In this document: one piece after another, positions 32,815-41,733 of the stretch | Numbering within the stretch: the first letter of the stretch is position 1 | Layout: each line of letters opens with the position of its first letter | NCBI GenBank assembly: GCA_011754535.1 | Contig: JAAQVN010000001.1 | Location: 620,001 to 684,000 of the forward strand | Direction: 5' to 3' | Source of the DNA: Enterobacter asburiae | GTDB taxonomy: Bacteria; Pseudomonadota; Gammaproteobacteria; Enterobacterales; Enterobacteriaceae | DNA length: 64,000 nucleotides | Notes under the pieces: model-generated | Database searches by the model: none | What the model saw: only the letters and a program-made list of their open reading frames with translations | What the model was told of the DNA's origin: nothing | Program-made: the position numbers and the translations under genes

Positions 32815-33285
32815 ATGAGTGAAGAAGAACTGTTTAGCCGCAGGCCGATGGGCATGCGGATGGCGATGATCGTGCGCCAGTGGCGTGCGGTGATCGACGA
32901 CGCCATTCTCGATACCGGGTTAACCCAGTCGAGCTGGACGGTGATGATGCAGCTTCATCAGCTCGGGGATAACGTTTCAATGAGTGAGCTGGCGGAGGTG
33001 CAGGGCATTGAACTGCCGCCGCTGATGCGCACCCTGACACAGCTGGAAAAACAGGGTTACCTGCTGCGCACCACATCGCCTTATGACAAGCGCATCCGGC
33101 TTCTGACGCTGACGCCTGAGGGAAAAGCCATATTAAAAAGGCTCACTCAGGTGATTGAGACCTATCAGGCGCGCGTATCGCAACACATCGCGCCGGAACA
33201 TATCGAGATTTTCAGCGCTACGTTGAATCAAATCGCCTGCAATTTGCGGACAATCCGCGAAGAAGACAACAAGACCGAAAAATAA
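32815..33285 (+). CDS. MarR family transcriptional regulator
   Basis: 156 residues from ATG 32815, after GAGAGG; an upstream GTG (32797) is possible. The winged helix reads TQSSWTVMMQLHQLGDNVSM, then LPPLMRTLTQLEKQGYLLRT, with the wing SPYDKRIRLLTLTPEG. It heads an operon with a membrane-fusion protein and a DUF2955 permease: its stop overlaps the next start (TAATG). It probably senses a phenolic or toxic compound and controls its own efflux genes. Confidence 0.9.
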   Translation: MSEEELFSRRPMGMRMAMIVRQWRAVIDDAILDTGLTQSSWTVMMQLHQLGDNVSMSELAEVQGIELPPLMRTLTQLEKQGYLLRTTSPYDKRIRLLTLTPEGKAILKRLTQVIETYQARVSQHIAPEHIEIFSATLNQIACNLRTIREEDNKTEK

Positions 33286-34349
33286 TGACCCCTGAACAAA
33301 AGTTTGCCCGCTGGGTAAGGGTGAGTATTGCCTCTTTCCTGCTGATGTTTATCTATTTTGTCGTCGCGGATATCTGGATCCCGCTGACGCCGGACTCCAC
33401 CGTGATGCGCGTAGTGACGCCGGTTTCTCCGCGCGTCTCCGGCTACGTGGCGGCGGTACATGTCCACAACAACAGCCAGGTGAAGAAAGGCGATCTGCTG
33501 TTTGAGCTCGACGACACGCCGTTTCGCAATAAAGTGGAAGCGGCGCAAATCGCGCTGGAGCAGGCACGCCTGTCCAACGAACAGCTGGACGCGCAGATCG
33601 CCGCCGCGCAGGCCAGCCTGAAAACCGCGGTGCTGACGGCGCGGAACGACAAAGTGACCTTTGACCGCTACCAGAAACTGAGCACGTTACAGAACGTTTC
33701 GCAGGCAGATCTGGATAAAGTTCGCACCGCCTGGCAGAGCAGCGAGCAGTCCGTCAGCTCCATTCAGGCCAACATCCGGAACCTGCGCATCCAGCGCGGC
33801 GAGCGCGAAGAGCACCGCAACGTGACGCTGCAAAAATACCGCAACGCGCTGGATGAAGCAGAGCTGAACCTCGGCTGGACAAAGGTCTACGCCCAGGCGG
33901 ACGGCACGGTCAGTAACCTGCAGTTAAGTCCCGGTTTTTACGCCTCATCCGGCTCCGCCGCGCTGGCGCTGGTAAACAACCAGACCGATATCGTGGCCGA
34001 TTTCCGCGAGAAGAGCCTGCGCCATACCCATCAGGGCACCGATGCCGCCGTGGTGTTTGACGCCTTCCCGGGACAGGTGTTCCGCGCCCACGTGGCCAGC
34101 AGTGACGCGGGGATCCTCGCAGGCCAGGAGGCGGTTAACGGCCAGCTCTCCCAGCCGGAGACCTCTAACCGCTGGGTACGAGACGCCCAGCGCATGCGCA
34201 TTCACGTCACGCTGGATGATTCGCTGCCGAAGCCGCTGCCAACCGGCGCGCGGGCAACCGTGCAACTCTACAACAGCGAAGGGCCGTTTGCGCGCTTCTT
34301 CTCAGGGATGCAGATCCACCTGGTGAGCCTGCTGCACTATGTCTATTAA
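33285..34349 (+). CDS. HlyD/EmrA-type membrane fusion protein
   Basis: 354 residues. One N-terminal membrane helix (12-32) is followed by the split biotinyl-lipoyl domain (SPRVSGYVAAVHVHNNSQVK, residues 45-80), an alpha-helical coiled-coil hairpin (about 85-190) and a beta-barrel region. It spans the periplasm as the adaptor of a tripartite efflux system. The partner is the DUF2955 permease, whose start overlaps by 11 bp. The arrangement resembles the aromatic-acid efflux pair AaeA/AaeB in E. coli. Confidence 0.88.
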   Translation: MTPEQKFARWVRVSIASFLLMFIYFVVADIWIPLTPDSTVMRVVTPVSPRVSGYVAAVHVHNNSQVKKGDLLFELDDTPFRNKVEAAQIALEQARLSNEQLDAQIAAAQASLKTAVLTARNDKVTFDRYQKLSTLQNVSQADLDKVRTAWQSSEQSVSSIQANIRNLRIQRGEREEHRNVTLQKYRNALDEAELNLGWTKVYAQADGTVSNLQLSPGFYASSGSAALALVNNQTDIVADFREKSLRHTHQGTDAAVVFDAFPGQVFRAHVASSDAGILAGQEAVNGQLSQPETSNRWVRDAQRMRIHVTLDDSLPKPLPTGARATVQLYNSEGPFARFFSGMQIHLVSLLHYVY

Positions 34350-35415
34350 TACGCTGGCGCGGGTGTTTACCCCGCACGGCAACATCGTCTATACGGCAAA
34401 CGACTTTCGCCAGACCCTGCGCATCGTCTTTGCCGGGATGATTGCCCTGAGCATATCGAGCTTCTACAACACCAGCTATGGCGTGTTTTTCGTGGTCTAC
34501 CCGATCATGCTGCTGTCGCTGGTGCCGGTGTTTAACCGCCACGTGGCGAAGCAGTTTATCTTCAGCGCATCGCTAAACTGCATCGAAATGGTGATTATCA
34601 TCGGCTATCTGTCGCAATGGCCGGTTATCATGACGCTGGTGGTGTTTGCCCTGTACGTGATGCGTTTTCGCTTTATGAGCAAAGGGCCGCTGTTCCTGTT
34701 TGGCTCGATGGGCGTGGTGTGCCAGAGCGTAATGCTCAACTTTATGAGCTACCCCACCACCAACTGGCACACGCTGCTGTTTTCCAACATCGAAGCGAGC
34801 GTGATGGCGGTGTGCCTGAGCGCGCTGATGAACTACCTGCTGCCAGACGTTGAGCCCCGCAAGCCGCCGCCGCTGATTGAGAAAGACGACGCCCGCGTGC
34901 GCCACGAGTCGCTGCTCTCCGGCAGCGTCGCGACGATGATTTTCGTGGTGTTTCAGATTAGCGACTTAAGCGATTCGCTCTCTGCGCTGATGGCAGGGAT
35001 TCTGATCCTGTTCCCGATGCACTATCGCGGCGCGGTGATGAGCTCCATCTGGCGCGTGGCCGGGGTGGTGCTGGGCTGCCTCTATATTCTGGTGGTGCAG
35101 CTTATCCTCTACGATCACAGCAGCCATATGCTGCTGATGATGCCGCTGATTGGCCTCGGGCTGGCGTTTGGCGCGCGTCTGCACGTGATGGAGAAAGTGG
35201 GCGCGGGCGTGGGTTTTTCCAGCATCACCACCATCGGCATTATGTTCGGGCAGAACATGCACCCGGACAGCGATCTGGTGTTCAGCGATCTCTACCGCAT
35301 CACCTCCGTGACATTTTCGCTGGTGGCGACGCTGACGATGGTCTTCCTGGTGCACCTGATCCTCAACCGCTTCGAGGCAACGCGCTACGTCATCGCGCCG
35401 CCCAAAGTAGATTAA
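34339..35415 (+). CDS. DUF2955 / FUSC-like inner membrane permease
   Basis: 358 residues with about ten helices in two halves joined by a hydrophilic segment (near 170-195, [20 protein letters not shown]). This is the DUF2955 type related to the aromatic acid exporter family. It should form the inner-membrane component for the upstream HlyD-like protein, exporting organic anions or toxic compounds. The stop overlaps the yjiN stop region on the other strand by 4 bp, so the operon ends against yjiN. Confidence 0.85.
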   Translation: MSINTLARVFTPHGNIVYTANDFRQTLRIVFAGMIALSISSFYNTSYGVFFVVYPIMLLSLVPVFNRHVAKQFIFSASLNCIEMVIIIGYLSQWPVIMTLVVFALYVMRFRFMSKGPLFLFGSMGVVCQSVMLNFMSYPTTNWHTLLFSNIEASVMAVCLSALMNYLLPDVEPRKPPPLIEKDDARVRHESLLSGSVATMIFVVFQISDLSDSLSALMAGILILFPMHYRGAVMSSIWRVAGVVLGCLYILVVQLILYDHSSHMLLMMPLIGLGLAFGARLHVMEKVGAGVGFSSITTIGIMFGQNMHPDSDLVFSDLYRITSVTFSLVATLTMVFLVHLILNRFEATRYVIAPPKVD

Positions 35416-36683
35416 TGCCCCAGCACGGCAGGCAACTGCGAGAGTAAAAACAGGATCAGACCAATCGTCCCGCCCACCAGCGTGCCGTTGACGCGGATGA
35501 ACTGCAGATCTTTACCGATGTTAAGCTCAATCTGGCGGGACATGTCTTTAGCGTCCCAGCTTTTGACCGTGTCGCTGATGTGGCGGGTCAGAAACGCCGC
35601 GAAATCCGGCGCAAGGCGGTGCGCGGCCTGCTCCAGATGCTCGTTCAGCGACGCCCGCAGGCTGGCGTCGTTAGACAGCGTTTCGCCAAACCACAGCCCG
35701 GCGTTGGCGATGCGTTGCTTCACGCGGGAGTCCTCGCTCTGCATATCCGCCTTCAGCCACTGGCGCAGGTCGGCCCACATCTCCCCCAGATAGCGATTAA
35801 ACGCCTCGTCGTTTTTCAGGTAGTGCTTGATGTTGTCGGCTTTGGCCGCCATCTCCGGGTCGTTTTTCAGATTGTCGATAAGCTTCAGCGTGGCGCGGTC
35901 AAACGCCTGACGGATCTGGTGCGTGCGGTCGTGGCTAATATCGTCCAGCAGGGTATTCACCGCCTTTGACACCATCTCCGCGCTTTGATCGCCCAGCCAC
36001 TCGGTGGGCAGCACCATCGCCTTGCGCGGGTGTTCGGTCTTCAGCCAGTGGACGATCTGGTCAGAGATAAACTCTCGCGTGCTTTCCCGCTGAATCAGGG
36101 TAATCAGGCGGTTGATGATGGCGTCCAGCAGCACCTGGTGGCGGTTGTTTTTGGTCATGCTCTCCAGCATCACGGCGCTGGTCTCGGTGAAATCCACCTT
36201 GTCGATGGCCTTATGCACCGCCCGTTTAAGCAGGCGCTGAATGCGCCCGTCATCGGTCAGTTCGAGAAAACCGCTCATCACCTGCATCAGATGCAGCCCG
36301 ACGCGCTGGGCGTTGTCGGGCTTGCTGAACCAGGCGCCAATCATTTGCGCGGGTTCATAGCGGCGGATCAACGCGACCAGCGACTGGGTATCGAGAAATT
36401 TCTCCTGCACAAACTGGCCAAGATTGTCGCCAATCCGGTCCTTATTGCGCGGGATAATCGCCGTATGGCGCGAGATAAACGGAATGGGCACCCGACGGAA
36501 CAGCGCGACGACGGCAAACCAGTCCGCCAGCGCGCCGACCATCGCCGCCTCGGCAATGGCCTTCACGCCGCGCACCCAGAAGGTCTGCGGCAGGAAGAGG
36601 GTGGTGATAAACGCCGCGGCGGCAACCAGCAGCAGCGACAGCGCAAGAAGCTTGGCGCGTTTGAGTTCAGCGATTTTTTCCAT
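35412..36683 (-). CDS. yjiN: YjiN, DUF445 membrane protein
   Basis: 423 residues from ATG 36683, matching the length and sequence of E. coli YjiN ([20 protein letters not shown] near residue 35, [19 protein letters not shown] in the middle and the C-terminal [20 protein letters not shown]). It has an N-terminal membrane segment, a long helical domain and a C-terminal helix, the DUF445 pattern. Function is unknown. A longer start at 36719 has less support. It is one of the markers tying this region to the E. coli yji cluster. Confidence 0.92.
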   Translation of the reverse strand: MEKIAELKRAKLLALSLLLVAAAAFITTLFLPQTFWVRGVKAIAEAAMVGALADWFAVVALFRRVPIPFISRHTAIIPRNKDRIGDNLGQFVQEKFLDTQSLVALIRRYEPAQMIGAWFSKPDNAQRVGLHLMQVMSGFLELTDDGRIQRLLKRAVHKAIDKVDFTETSAVMLESMTKNNRHQVLLDAIINRLITLIQRESTREFISDQIVHWLKTEHPRKAMVLPTEWLGDQSAEMVSKAVNTLLDDISHDRTHQIRQAFDRATLKLIDNLKNDPEMAAKADNIKHYLKNDEAFNRYLGEMWADLRQWLKADMQSEDSRVKQRIANAGLWFGETLSNDASLRASLNEHLEQAAHRLAPDFAAFLTRHISDTVKSWDAKDMSRQIELNIGKDLQFIRVNGTLVGGTIGLILFLLSQLPAVLGH

Positions 36684-36810
36684 GGGGTAAGGATAGAGGG
36701 AAGCGGGGGGAAAGTGCAAAGAAGGAGAAGGACCTCCGCGTTTCAGCTTCTGGAATGCGCCTTCAGAAAATGAAATTGAACGATGTCGACCGGTTCAATT
36801 TACGAACGTT

Positions 36811-36837
36811 TTGTATATGCTTTTTTGTATATACAAT
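36811..36837 (+). promoter_or_regulatory. brnTA promoter and operator palindrome
   Basis: TTGTATATACAA (36825-36836) is a perfect 12-bp palindrome, with a partial copy TTGTATAT at 36811-36818. It overlaps a TACAAT -10 (36832-36837), 17 bp before the brnT start. This suits autorepression by BrnA, the DNA-binding antitoxin. Confidence 0.6.
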
Positions 36838-36853
36838 AAGGGAAGGGTACACT

Positions 36854-37141
36854 ATGCCAACGGAGTTTGAATGGGATACCAACAAAGCGAAAAGTAATCT
36901 CATTAAGCATGGGATCCGCTTTGAAGAGGCTGTTCTGGTGTTTGACGATCCTTACCATTTATCTCTGCAGGATCGTCATGAAAATGGAGAGTTCCGTTGG
37001 CAGACCATTGGTCTTGTACATGGTCTAATTGTCATTATGGTCGCACACACGGTACGTTTTGAAAGTGGTGACGAAGTCATTCGAATCATTAGCGCACGAA
37101 AGGCGAACCGTAAAGAGAGGAGCCGTTATGAGCATGGTTAA
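36854..37141 (+). CDS. brnT: BrnT toxin (type II toxin-antitoxin)
   Basis: 95 residues from ATG 36854, after GGAAGGG. FEWDTNKAKSNLIKHGIRFEEA and the late ISARKANRKERSRYE are the BrnT signatures. BrnT is a RelE-like ribonuclease that stops translation and is neutralised by BrnA. The toxin gene comes first and overlaps brnA by 14 bp, the usual order. The pair lies between yjiN and a LysE gene and is lower in GC than both, so it is probably a recent insertion. Confidence 0.93.
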   Translation: MPTEFEWDTNKAKSNLIKHGIRFEEAVLVFDDPYHLSLQDRHENGEFRWQTIGLVHGLIVIMVAHTVRFESGDEVIRIISARKANRKERSRYEHG

Positions 37142-37430
37142 ACATAAACGCGGTAGTGCGCCTGAGGTTAGCGCTCGTCGTGAGGCTGAGCTCAAAGCAC
37201 TCGCCGAAAAATCGGAAGCAGAGATTGATTACAGCGATATCCCTGCCACGGGGGATGAACAGTGGTCAGGGGCGGTGCGAGGGAAGTTCTATCGACCACT
37301 CAAAACTCAGGCATCTGTACGTATCGACGCTGACGTGATGGAGTGGCTTAAACGGCCTGGAAAAGGTTATCAGACGAGGCTCAATGCTATTTTGCGTGAA
37401 GCAATGCTGCGCGATCAAAACAAAAAATAA
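37128..37430 (+). CDS. brnA: BrnA antitoxin
   Basis: 100 residues with GAGAGGAG before ATG 37128. The C-terminal ribbon-helix-helix region (KTQASVRIDADVMEWLKRPG, then YQTRLNAILREAML) binds DNA, and the N-terminal half masks BrnT. The conserved SDIPATGDEQWSGAVRGKFY segment is typical. It should repress the brnTA promoter at the palindrome upstream. Confidence 0.93.
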   Translation: MSMVKHKRGSAPEVSARREAELKALAEKSEAEIDYSDIPATGDEQWSGAVRGKFYRPLKTQASVRIDADVMEWLKRPGKGYQTRLNAILREAMLRDQNKK

Positions 37431-37460
37431 GCAATGGGCGGCGTCAGGCTGCCCGCTATC

Positions 37461-38099
37461 TCAGCGTAAAATTTCCAGTAGCCGCCACAGCACCCACCCC
37501 CCAAACCCCATCAGCACCACCCCTGCCGTGCGCTCAATCCACCACAGCGAACGGCTGAGCTTCTGTTGCACCGCCGATAAGCCCATCAGCGTCACCAGCG
37601 CCAGATCCCACACCAGCACCACCATCACCATCCAGACGCCGCAGATCGCCTGCTGAAGCAGCGTGACGTCCGGCCCCAGCAGCGCCGTCATCAGCGCCAG
37701 ATAGAACAGCGCGTTCTTCGGATTAAGCAGCGCCGAACCGAGCCCCAGCAGGATCTGCTTTCGCAGCGAAGGGAAGCGCTGGTGAGTTTCATTTAGCGCC
37801 AGCGCCTGAGATCGGCTGCGCACCAGATGCGAGCCGATCCACAGCAGATACAGAGCCCCGCAAAGCTCGATCAGCGTAAACAGCCACGTAAACTGGCGCA
37901 GCGCGCTCCAGCCGATAATCACCAGAACAATATAGAGCGCGTTACCCGCGGCGATGCCGACGCACAGCCCGGCGCTGCCACGCAGCCGATAGCGCGCCGC
38001 GTAGCCCACAAGCAGGAAAAAATCCGGGCCCGGGCTCAACAGCGCAACAAAATGCGCCAGCGCCAGGGCGAGAAAAGCGGAAGGGAAGAACAGTTCCAT
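37461..38099 (-). CDS. LysE/RhtB family amino-acid exporter
   Basis: 212 residues from ATG 38099, after GAGGTC. About six membrane helices; the N-terminal VALLSPGPDFFLLVGYAARY is the family motif (SPGP). Members export basic amino acids, threonine, homoserine or related metabolites. The substrate here is unknown. It is on the same strand as the following AraC-type gene, 47 bp away, which may regulate it. Confidence 0.88.
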   Translation of the reverse strand: MELFFPSAFLALALAHFVALLSPGPDFFLLVGYAARYRLRGSAGLCVGIAAGNALYIVLVIIGWSALRQFTWLFTLIELCGALYLLWIGSHLVRSRSQALALNETHQRFPSLRKQILLGLGSALLNPKNALFYLALMTALLGPDVTLLQQAICGVWMVMVVLVWDLALVTLMGLSAVQQKLSRSLWWIERTAGVVLMGFGGWVLWRLLEILR

Positions 38100-38146
38100 A
38101 GCGACCTCAGTTAACAATCTGAGGTCAGAGTACGGTGCTGCAGAAC

Positions 38147-38890
38147 CTATTTATTGTCTGATATTGATCGGCCCGTGGCGTACTGGCGCGGCGTGGCGGC
38201 GGTATAGCTGACGAAGGTCTTATGAAAATGGCTCTGGTCGGCAAAGCCGCTCTGGTAGCCGACGTCGGCGATGTCGTCCCCGGCGCGCAGCCGCGCTTTG
38301 GCGAACTCCACGCGGGAGACGTTGAGAAAGCTGCCCGGCGTCAGGCCGGTGTCCTGCCGGAAGGTGCGGATCAGCGTCTCCTTGCGCAGCGAGAAGCGTT
38401 GTGCAAGCTCTTCGAGAGAGGGCGGGCAGGTGAGATCGCAAAGAAATGCCTGCTGAACCTGCTGGCTGGTTGAGCGAAGCGCGTCTGCGTTATACGCGCA
38501 GCGGGGAAGGGCAGAAAGCAGCGTGTCCAGGGATGCAGGCGACATCGTCTCAACAATATCAAGGTAGTGCCTAAAGAGCGTAGGGTCGCGAATCACCTGT
38601 AGCGCCAGCGGAAGCTCGGTGTCGATATAGAGCATATGGTAGCTGCGCGGCTGCCCGGCGACGGGGTTGCAGCTGTGCGGCGCAGAGGCCGGGATCACAA
38701 TGAGGTCCCCGGGATGAAGGATGTACTCTCTGTCATGACACACGCAGCAGGTCTGGCCTTCCACAATCGCGCCGATGGAGAGCTGAGGGTGACTATGGCG
38801 TTTGTACGCCTGCGTGCTCTGCCAGGTGCTGCGCAGCTCAAGGCCCTGGGTACGGTGAAAAGTCTGGCGAACGTGTCGGGTATCGGTCAT
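38147..38890 (-). CDS. AraC family transcriptional regulator
   Basis: 247 residues from ATG 38890, with AAGGAG before it; the longer frame to 39043 is unlikely. The N-terminal cupin-like sensing domain (HPQLSIGAIVEGQTCC, then YILHPGDLIVIPASAPHSC) is joined to two AraC helix-turn-helices (LEELAQRFSLRKETLIRTF and IADVGYQSGFADQSHFHKTF). It is divergent from the succinate-semialdehyde dehydrogenase 151 bp away and upstream of the LysE exporter, so either is a possible target. Confidence 0.9.
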   Translation of the reverse strand: MTDTRHVRQTFHRTQGLELRSTWQSTQAYKRHSHPQLSIGAIVEGQTCCVCHDREYILHPGDLIVIPASAPHSCNPVAGQPRSYHMLYIDTELPLALQVIRDPTLFRHYLDIVETMSPASLDTLLSALPRCAYNADALRSTSQQVQQAFLCDLTCPPSLEELAQRFSLRKETLIRTFRQDTGLTPGSFLNVSRVEFAKARLRAGDDIADVGYQSGFADQSHFHKTFVSYTAATPRQYATGRSISDNK

Positions 38891-39041
38891 GGGAACTCCT
38901 TCTGGAGGTTTTTTATACCACGTCAGCGAACCGTCTGGCAGCGCTTCATTAAGAACCTTCCGGATATACCCAACTTTACCTCCATCGCCAGTCATGTTGA
39001 CTACCCTTAATACCCTAAGCGGTAAAACAAGGAGATTCGAC

Positions 39042-40412
39042 ATGGCTTATCAGACAGTAAATCCTGCCACTAACCAGCTCATCAAAGAATACCCCTCACA
39101 TACCGACGCGGATATCGAAGCGGCGCTCAGGGCGGCCGATGCGCTTTATCATTCCGAGTGGGCGAAAGGCGACATCAACCAGCGCCTGCCGGTGCTGCAT
39201 AAGCTCGCCGACCTGATCGACGAGCGCGTGGAGGATCTGGCGAAAATTGCCAGCCAGGAGATGGGTAAGCTCATCGAACAGAGCCGCGGCGAGGTGAAGC
39301 TGTGCGCGCAGATCGCCCGCTACTACGCCGACAACGCGAAGCAGTTCCTGGCCCCGGTGAAGTATGACTCTGAACTCGGGGAAGCGTGGGTGGAGCATCA
39401 CCCCATCGGCGTGCTGATGGCCGTTGAGCCGTGGAACTTCCCGTATTACCAGTTGATGCGCGTTCTGGCGCCGAACCTGGCTGCGGGGAACCCCGTCATC
39501 GCCAAGCATGCCAGCATCGTGCCGCACTGCGCCGAGATCTTTGCGCACCTGGTGCGCGAGGCGGGGGCGCCGGAAGGTGCGTGGACCAACCTGTTTATCT
39601 CGTCCGAGCAGGTGGCGAACATCATTGCCGACGATCGCGTACAGGGCGCAGCGCTGACCGGCTCTGAAAAGGCCGGCAGCGTGGTGGCCGCGCAGGCGGC
39701 GAAGCACATCAAAAAATCTACGCTGGAGCTGGGCGGTAACGACGTCTTCGTCGTGTTGGATGATGCAGACCTGGAGAAGGCCGTCAAAATTGGCGTGAAT
39801 GCGCGGCTCAACAACGCCGGGCAGGTCTGTACCGCGGCGAAGCGCTTTATCCTGCATGAAAAGATTGCGGATGCCTTCCTGAGCAAATTCACCGAAGCGT
39901 TTAAGCAGGTGAAAATCGGCGATCCGTTGGACGAAAGCACCACGCTGGGGCCGCTGTCGTCTAAAGATGCGCTGGAAACGCTCACCAGACAGGTTAACGA
40001 GGCGGTGAAAAACGGTGCCACACTGCATTATGGTGGCAAGCCGGTGCAGCGCGACGGGAGCTTCTTCGAACCGACGATCCTGACGAATATCTCCCGTGAC
40101 AACCCGGCGTACTTCGAAGAGTTCTTCGGTCCGGTGGCGCAAATGTACGTGGTGAAAAACGACGACGAGGCGGTCGCCCTGGCAAACGACTCCCACTACG
40201 GCCTGGGCGGGGCGGTGTTCAGCCAGGATATCGAGCGCGCGAAGAAAATGGCGTCGCGGATCGAGACCGGTATGGTGTATATCAACTGGCTCACCGATAC
40301 CGCGCCAGAACTGCCGTTCGGCGGCGTTAAGCGCTCCGGCTACGGGCGCGAGCTGTCGGATCTGGGTATCAAAGAGTTTGTGAACCAGAAGCTGGTGGTG
40401 GTGCGTAAGTAA
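39042..40412 (+). CDS. NAD-dependent succinate-semialdehyde dehydrogenase (Sad-like)
   Basis: 456 residues from ATG 39042, after AAGGAG; the upstream part of the frame lies in the divergent promoter. The catalytic Cys is in NNAGQVCTAAKRF, the Glu in LELGGNDVFVVL, and PWNFPYYQLMR is typical of the Sad/YneI group, as is the C-terminal GYGRELSDLGIKEFVNQK. It would oxidise succinate semialdehyde to succinate with NAD. Succinate semialdehyde is also the end product of the hpa pathway in this window, so it could complete that route. A strong terminator follows. Confidence 0.88.
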   Translation: MAYQTVNPATNQLIKEYPSHTDADIEAALRAADALYHSEWAKGDINQRLPVLHKLADLIDERVEDLAKIASQEMGKLIEQSRGEVKLCAQIARYYADNAKQFLAPVKYDSELGEAWVEHHPIGVLMAVEPWNFPYYQLMRVLAPNLAAGNPVIAKHASIVPHCAEIFAHLVREAGAPEGAWTNLFISSEQVANIIADDRVQGAALTGSEKAGSVVAAQAAKHIKKSTLELGGNDVFVVLDDADLEKAVKIGVNARLNNAGQVCTAAKRFILHEKIADAFLSKFTEAFKQVKIGDPLDESTTLGPLSSKDALETLTRQVNEAVKNGATLHYGGKPVQRDGSFFEPTILTNISRDNPAYFEEFFGPVAQMYVVKNDDEAVALANDSHYGLGGAVFSQDIERAKKMASRIETGMVYINWLTDTAPELPFGGVKRSGYGRELSDLGIKEFVNQKLVVVRK

Positions 40413-40420
40413 GAGGTAAT

Positions 40421-40450
40421 AAAAAACCTGCCAGCCGGCAGGTTTTTTTT
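40421..40450. terminator. bidirectional rho-independent terminator
   Basis: CCTGCC (40427-40432) pairs with GGCAGG (40437-40442), flanked by A6 on the left and T8 on the right. It therefore works for both convergent genes: the dehydrogenase on the plus strand and the lipoprotein on the minus strand. Confidence 0.9.
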
Positions 40451-40457
40451 AAAGGGA

Positions 40458-40778
40458 TTATTGCACTTCGATCTTGTCCCAGCCGCTTTTAAACATGCAG
40501 CTGTCGACTAACGTATCCCGGCGATATTCATTCGCGTCTTCTACCGTGTAGCTCGTGGAAATATCCTTTTTCTTGTTCTTTTTGTCCGTTTTTTCCGAGC
40601 TCGAACCGGTCACTACGTTATCCGGGGGCAGATCGATCAGGGCCTGCGCTTCGCATTCCGTGAGCTTTTTATTCATCTCAGTATCGCTGACGCCCGGTTT
40701 TACCCATTTGTACTGGACGCACCCGGTGAGCATCAGCGTGAGGCTCAAAACGCAAAGCGCGGTGATGCGGTGTTTCAT
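40458..40778 (-). CDS. small lipoprotein
   Basis: 106 residues with a lipoprotein signal peptide: basic N-terminus, hydrophobic core (ALCVLSLTLMLTGC) and lipobox LTGC, giving a mature Cys at residue 20. The mature part has a lysine-rich stretch (EKTDKKNKKKD) and two further Cys residues. I do not recognise a characterised family. Its start shares a base with the stop of the YfaZ-like gene, so the two envelope genes form an operon. Confidence 0.8.
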   Translation of the reverse strand: MKHRITALCVLSLTLMLTGCVQYKWVKPGVSDTEMNKKLTECEAQALIDLPPDNVVTGSSSEKTDKKNKKKDISTSYTVEDANEYRRDTLVDSCMFKSGWDKIEVQ

Positions 40779-41323
40779 CAGAAGCTGACTCCACCGCCTA
40801 CATATGCGCCGTCAATCAGGGTGTGGTTTGGACGACCATCTTTGCCGTCAACGCTCACGTGGCGGTAGCCCACTTTCAGCGTAACCGGTTTGATTGGGGT
40901 CCAGCTTACGCCGCCGTTGGCTTCTACGTAATTTTTCACGCTGTTGTTCAGGCCTTCTGGTGCCGCATAGCCTTCACCGTACACGTGGATGCTGTCGGTC
41001 AGCGCAACGTTTACGCCGCCGCCAATCGGGAAAGCAACGCCGTTATCGCCTTTTTTCGGGCCGATGTAGATGGCTTTTGCGCCCGCGTTCAGCATCACCG
41101 GGCCCACTTCCAGGTTGTAACCTGCGCCCACGCCGCCAGTCTGGGTACCGTCGTCGGTGTTTTTCAGCCAGTTACTTTCGAGATAAACACCGGATGAGGA
41201 TTTCCCCATTTCCAGATTGAGGTTGGTAAAGTTTTTACCCTGTTCAATGCTGCCGCCCATTGCCAGTGCGGAACCTGATACGGCAGCCAGAGCAGAAAGG
41301 AGAAGGATATTCATTTTTTTCAT
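40778..41323 (-). CDS. yfaZ: YfaZ family outer membrane protein
   Basis: 181 residues with a cleavable signal peptide (ILLLSALAAVSGSALA). The mature protein has alternating amphipathic strands ending in a C-terminal aromatic (YVGGGVSF), consistent with a small beta-barrel. GYRHVSVDGKDGRPNHTLIDG is typical of the YfaZ family. Possible roles are structural or transport; none is proved. It is co-transcribed with the downstream lipoprotein. Confidence 0.85.
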   Translation of the reverse strand: MKKMNILLLSALAAVSGSALAMGGSIEQGKNFTNLNLEMGKSSSGVYLESNWLKNTDDGTQTGGVGAGYNLEVGPVMLNAGAKAIYIGPKKGDNGVAFPIGGGVNVALTDSIHVYGEGYAAPEGLNNSVKNYVEANGGVSWTPIKPVTLKVGYRHVSVDGKDGRPNHTLIDGAYVGGGVSF

Positions 41324-41733
41324 GTTTCGTGCCTCATCATCAAATTAATCTGGGGGCACCTTAACAAGCGATGTTTATGACTGCAAATGTGATGCAAATC
41401 GACTTTTAATGCTGGTATTGTTAATTTTTTTATCTTTATTTGTAACGCCAAGGTTGGGTTGTTGGTGTGTCAACGCACAAATTTCAGGCGTTGAGGAACA
41501 GTTTAATTTTGTGACTAAACGAAATCTGAACGAGCCGGGGATAGTAATTTGAGATGAATTAATTGGGATTCTAATAATTTCCAATTCCATTTCTAAAATC
41601 ACATAAAAAAACAATTTTTTACAACTTTGTGGTCAATATTCGTTCAGATGCCCGGCCACGTTTTCGTTCTATGTCATTTTTCTGACACGTTTGTTCATTA
41701 CGTTGTGGGCTTCACTTTCTGGATACTAACAAT
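41324..41733. other. AT-rich intergenic region between yfaZ and the phytase-like gene
   Basis: 410 bp with no credible coding frame. It separates two divergent promoters. The right part holds a Pho-box-like site (41671-41688). The middle has several T-rich runs but no obvious RNA gene or terminator. Confidence 0.7.
41671..41688 (+). promoter_or_regulatory. candidate PhoB (Pho) box
   Basis: ATGTCAT-TTTT-CTGACAC has two 7-base halves 11 bp apart. Each matches CTGTCAT/CTGTCAC at 6 of 7 positions, with the AT-rich 4-bp spacer of the Pho box. It lies 46 bp upstream of the phytase-like gene. Confidence 0.5.
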
